Shown: positions 6,650 to 7,074 of the stretch, piece after piece | Position numbering within the stretch: position 1 is the first letter of the stretch | How the letters are laid out: every line of letters starts with the position of its first letter | Assembly: GCA_024689525.1 (NCBI GenBank) | Contig: JAILDI010000138.1 | Span: 1-7,074, forward strand | DNA from: Bacteroidales bacterium | GTDB taxonomy: Bacteria > Bacteroidota > Bacteroidia > Bacteroidales > UBA932 | DNA: 7,074 nt | Reading direction: 5' to 3' | The notes under the pieces: model-generated | Databases searched by the model: none | Seen by the model: only the letters and a program-made list of their open reading frames with translations | Told to the model about the DNA's origin: nothing | Translations under genes and position numbers: made by a program

Positions 6650-7074
6650 ACGTGGCGTGACAGTTCCTTATAATCAGTGCGGTCCAGACGGCACGGGGTG
6701 ATGGTGATCCATCCGTCTTCGATAAGGCTGTGGTCGGCTTTCTGGGCCACGCCGTCCGTTTCATCGTCCACGAAATCGCCAATCATCATATAACCGGTTT
6801 CGCCTTCTTCAAGGGGAGAAAACCTCTGGAGGCGGCCGAAGAGATTGGTGGGGTCATAATGGGTGAGCCGGTCAGCGTCGAACTCCTGGAACTCTTTAAC
6901 CCAGTGGCCGCGGCCCTGGCGGGCGAACTTCACACCCTTGATCCCGCTGTCCGGAAGCTTGGGGAAATTGATATTGTAGAAAAGCCCGTAACTGTCTTCC
7001 GGCCAGTTGTCCAGAAGGTCCTTCACTATTGCGGGAAGCCTTTTTTCCACTGCCGAGAAGTCCGCCTGGCTGGA
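6646..7074 (-). CDS. surE: 5'/3'-nucleotidase SurE, C-terminal 142 residues (5' end outside window)
   Basis: This is the C-terminal part of a SurE-type metal-dependent phosphatase that removes phosphate from nucleoside 5'- and 3'-monophosphates. The reading frame stays open to the window edge, beginning SSQADFSAV; the GTG at 7048-7050 is an internal codon, not the start. Recognisable family segments are ADFSAV near the edge, LFYNINFP (the SurE LNINxP strand), IKGVKFARQGRGHW, DDETDGVAQKADHSLIEDGW and the closing ITPCRLDRTDYKEL. The full protein should be about 250 residues, so the N-terminal nucleotide- and metal-binding half with its DD motif lies outside. The TGA overlaps the lpxB start codon by four bases (ATGA). 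From memory, surE next to lpxB occurs elsewhere in Bacteroidetes. Why the two are joined is not known from this sequence. Confidence 0.9.
   Translation of the reverse strand, partial: SSQADFSAVEKRLPAIVKDLLDNWPEDSYGLFYNINFPKLPDSGIKGVKFARQGRGHWVKEFQEFDADRLTHYDPTNLFGRLQRFSPLEEGETGYMMIGDFVDDETDGVAQKADHSLIEDGWITITPCRLDRTDYKELSRHV

Overview
The window is a gene-dense stretch of chromosome with about eight protein genes and only one real intergenic gap (113 bp). It most likely comes from a GC-rich member of the Bacteroidales. Supporting signs are two promoters that fit the Bacteroidetes form (TTTG, about 20 nt, TAnnTTTG), no clear Shine-Dalgarno sequences before the starts, a lipoprotein signal, an exported C1 peptidase of the aminopeptidase C type, a membrane-anchored GH25 muramidase with the insert I recall from Bacteroidetes members, and the surE-lpxB pair. 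I cannot place the genus from the sequence alone. I found no tRNA, rRNA, CRISPR array, insertion sequence or phage gene.

Layout. Positions 1-2654 are a leftward (- strand) unit read in the order lipoprotein of unknown function, 3'-5' exonuclease with a long basic tail, RlmI-type 23S rRNA methyltransferase (cut by the window edge). Each downstream start lies inside the preceding gene, and both overlaps are exactly 20 bp. The unit starts from a promoter at 2661-2692 that leaves almost no 5' leader. Positions 2655-2767 hold this promoter and a divergent one for the rightward unit. Positions 2768-5499 are that unit (+ strand): exported C1 cysteine aminopeptidase, phosphatidylserine synthase (1-base TAATG overlap), then a GH25 muramidase after a 15-bp gap. 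Positions 5480-7074 are a second leftward unit: the C-terminal half of SurE (cut by the window edge), then LpxB with a 4-bp ATGA overlap. LpxB and the GH25 gene converge and overlap tail to tail by 20 bp.

Functionally the right-hand side is envelope-biased: PssA makes phosphatidylserine for phosphatidylethanolamine, LpxB makes the lipid A disaccharide, GH25 acts on peptidoglycan and the C1 peptidase works outside the cytoplasm. The left-hand unit is RNA-biased (an RNase D-like exonuclease and a 23S rRNA methyltransferase), led by an unrecognised lipoprotein. No exotic defence or mobile system is visible. The points most worth a second look are the unknown lipoprotein and its near-leaderless transcript, the closely packed divergent promoters, the exonuclease's arginine/lysine-rich tail, and the tight overlaps.
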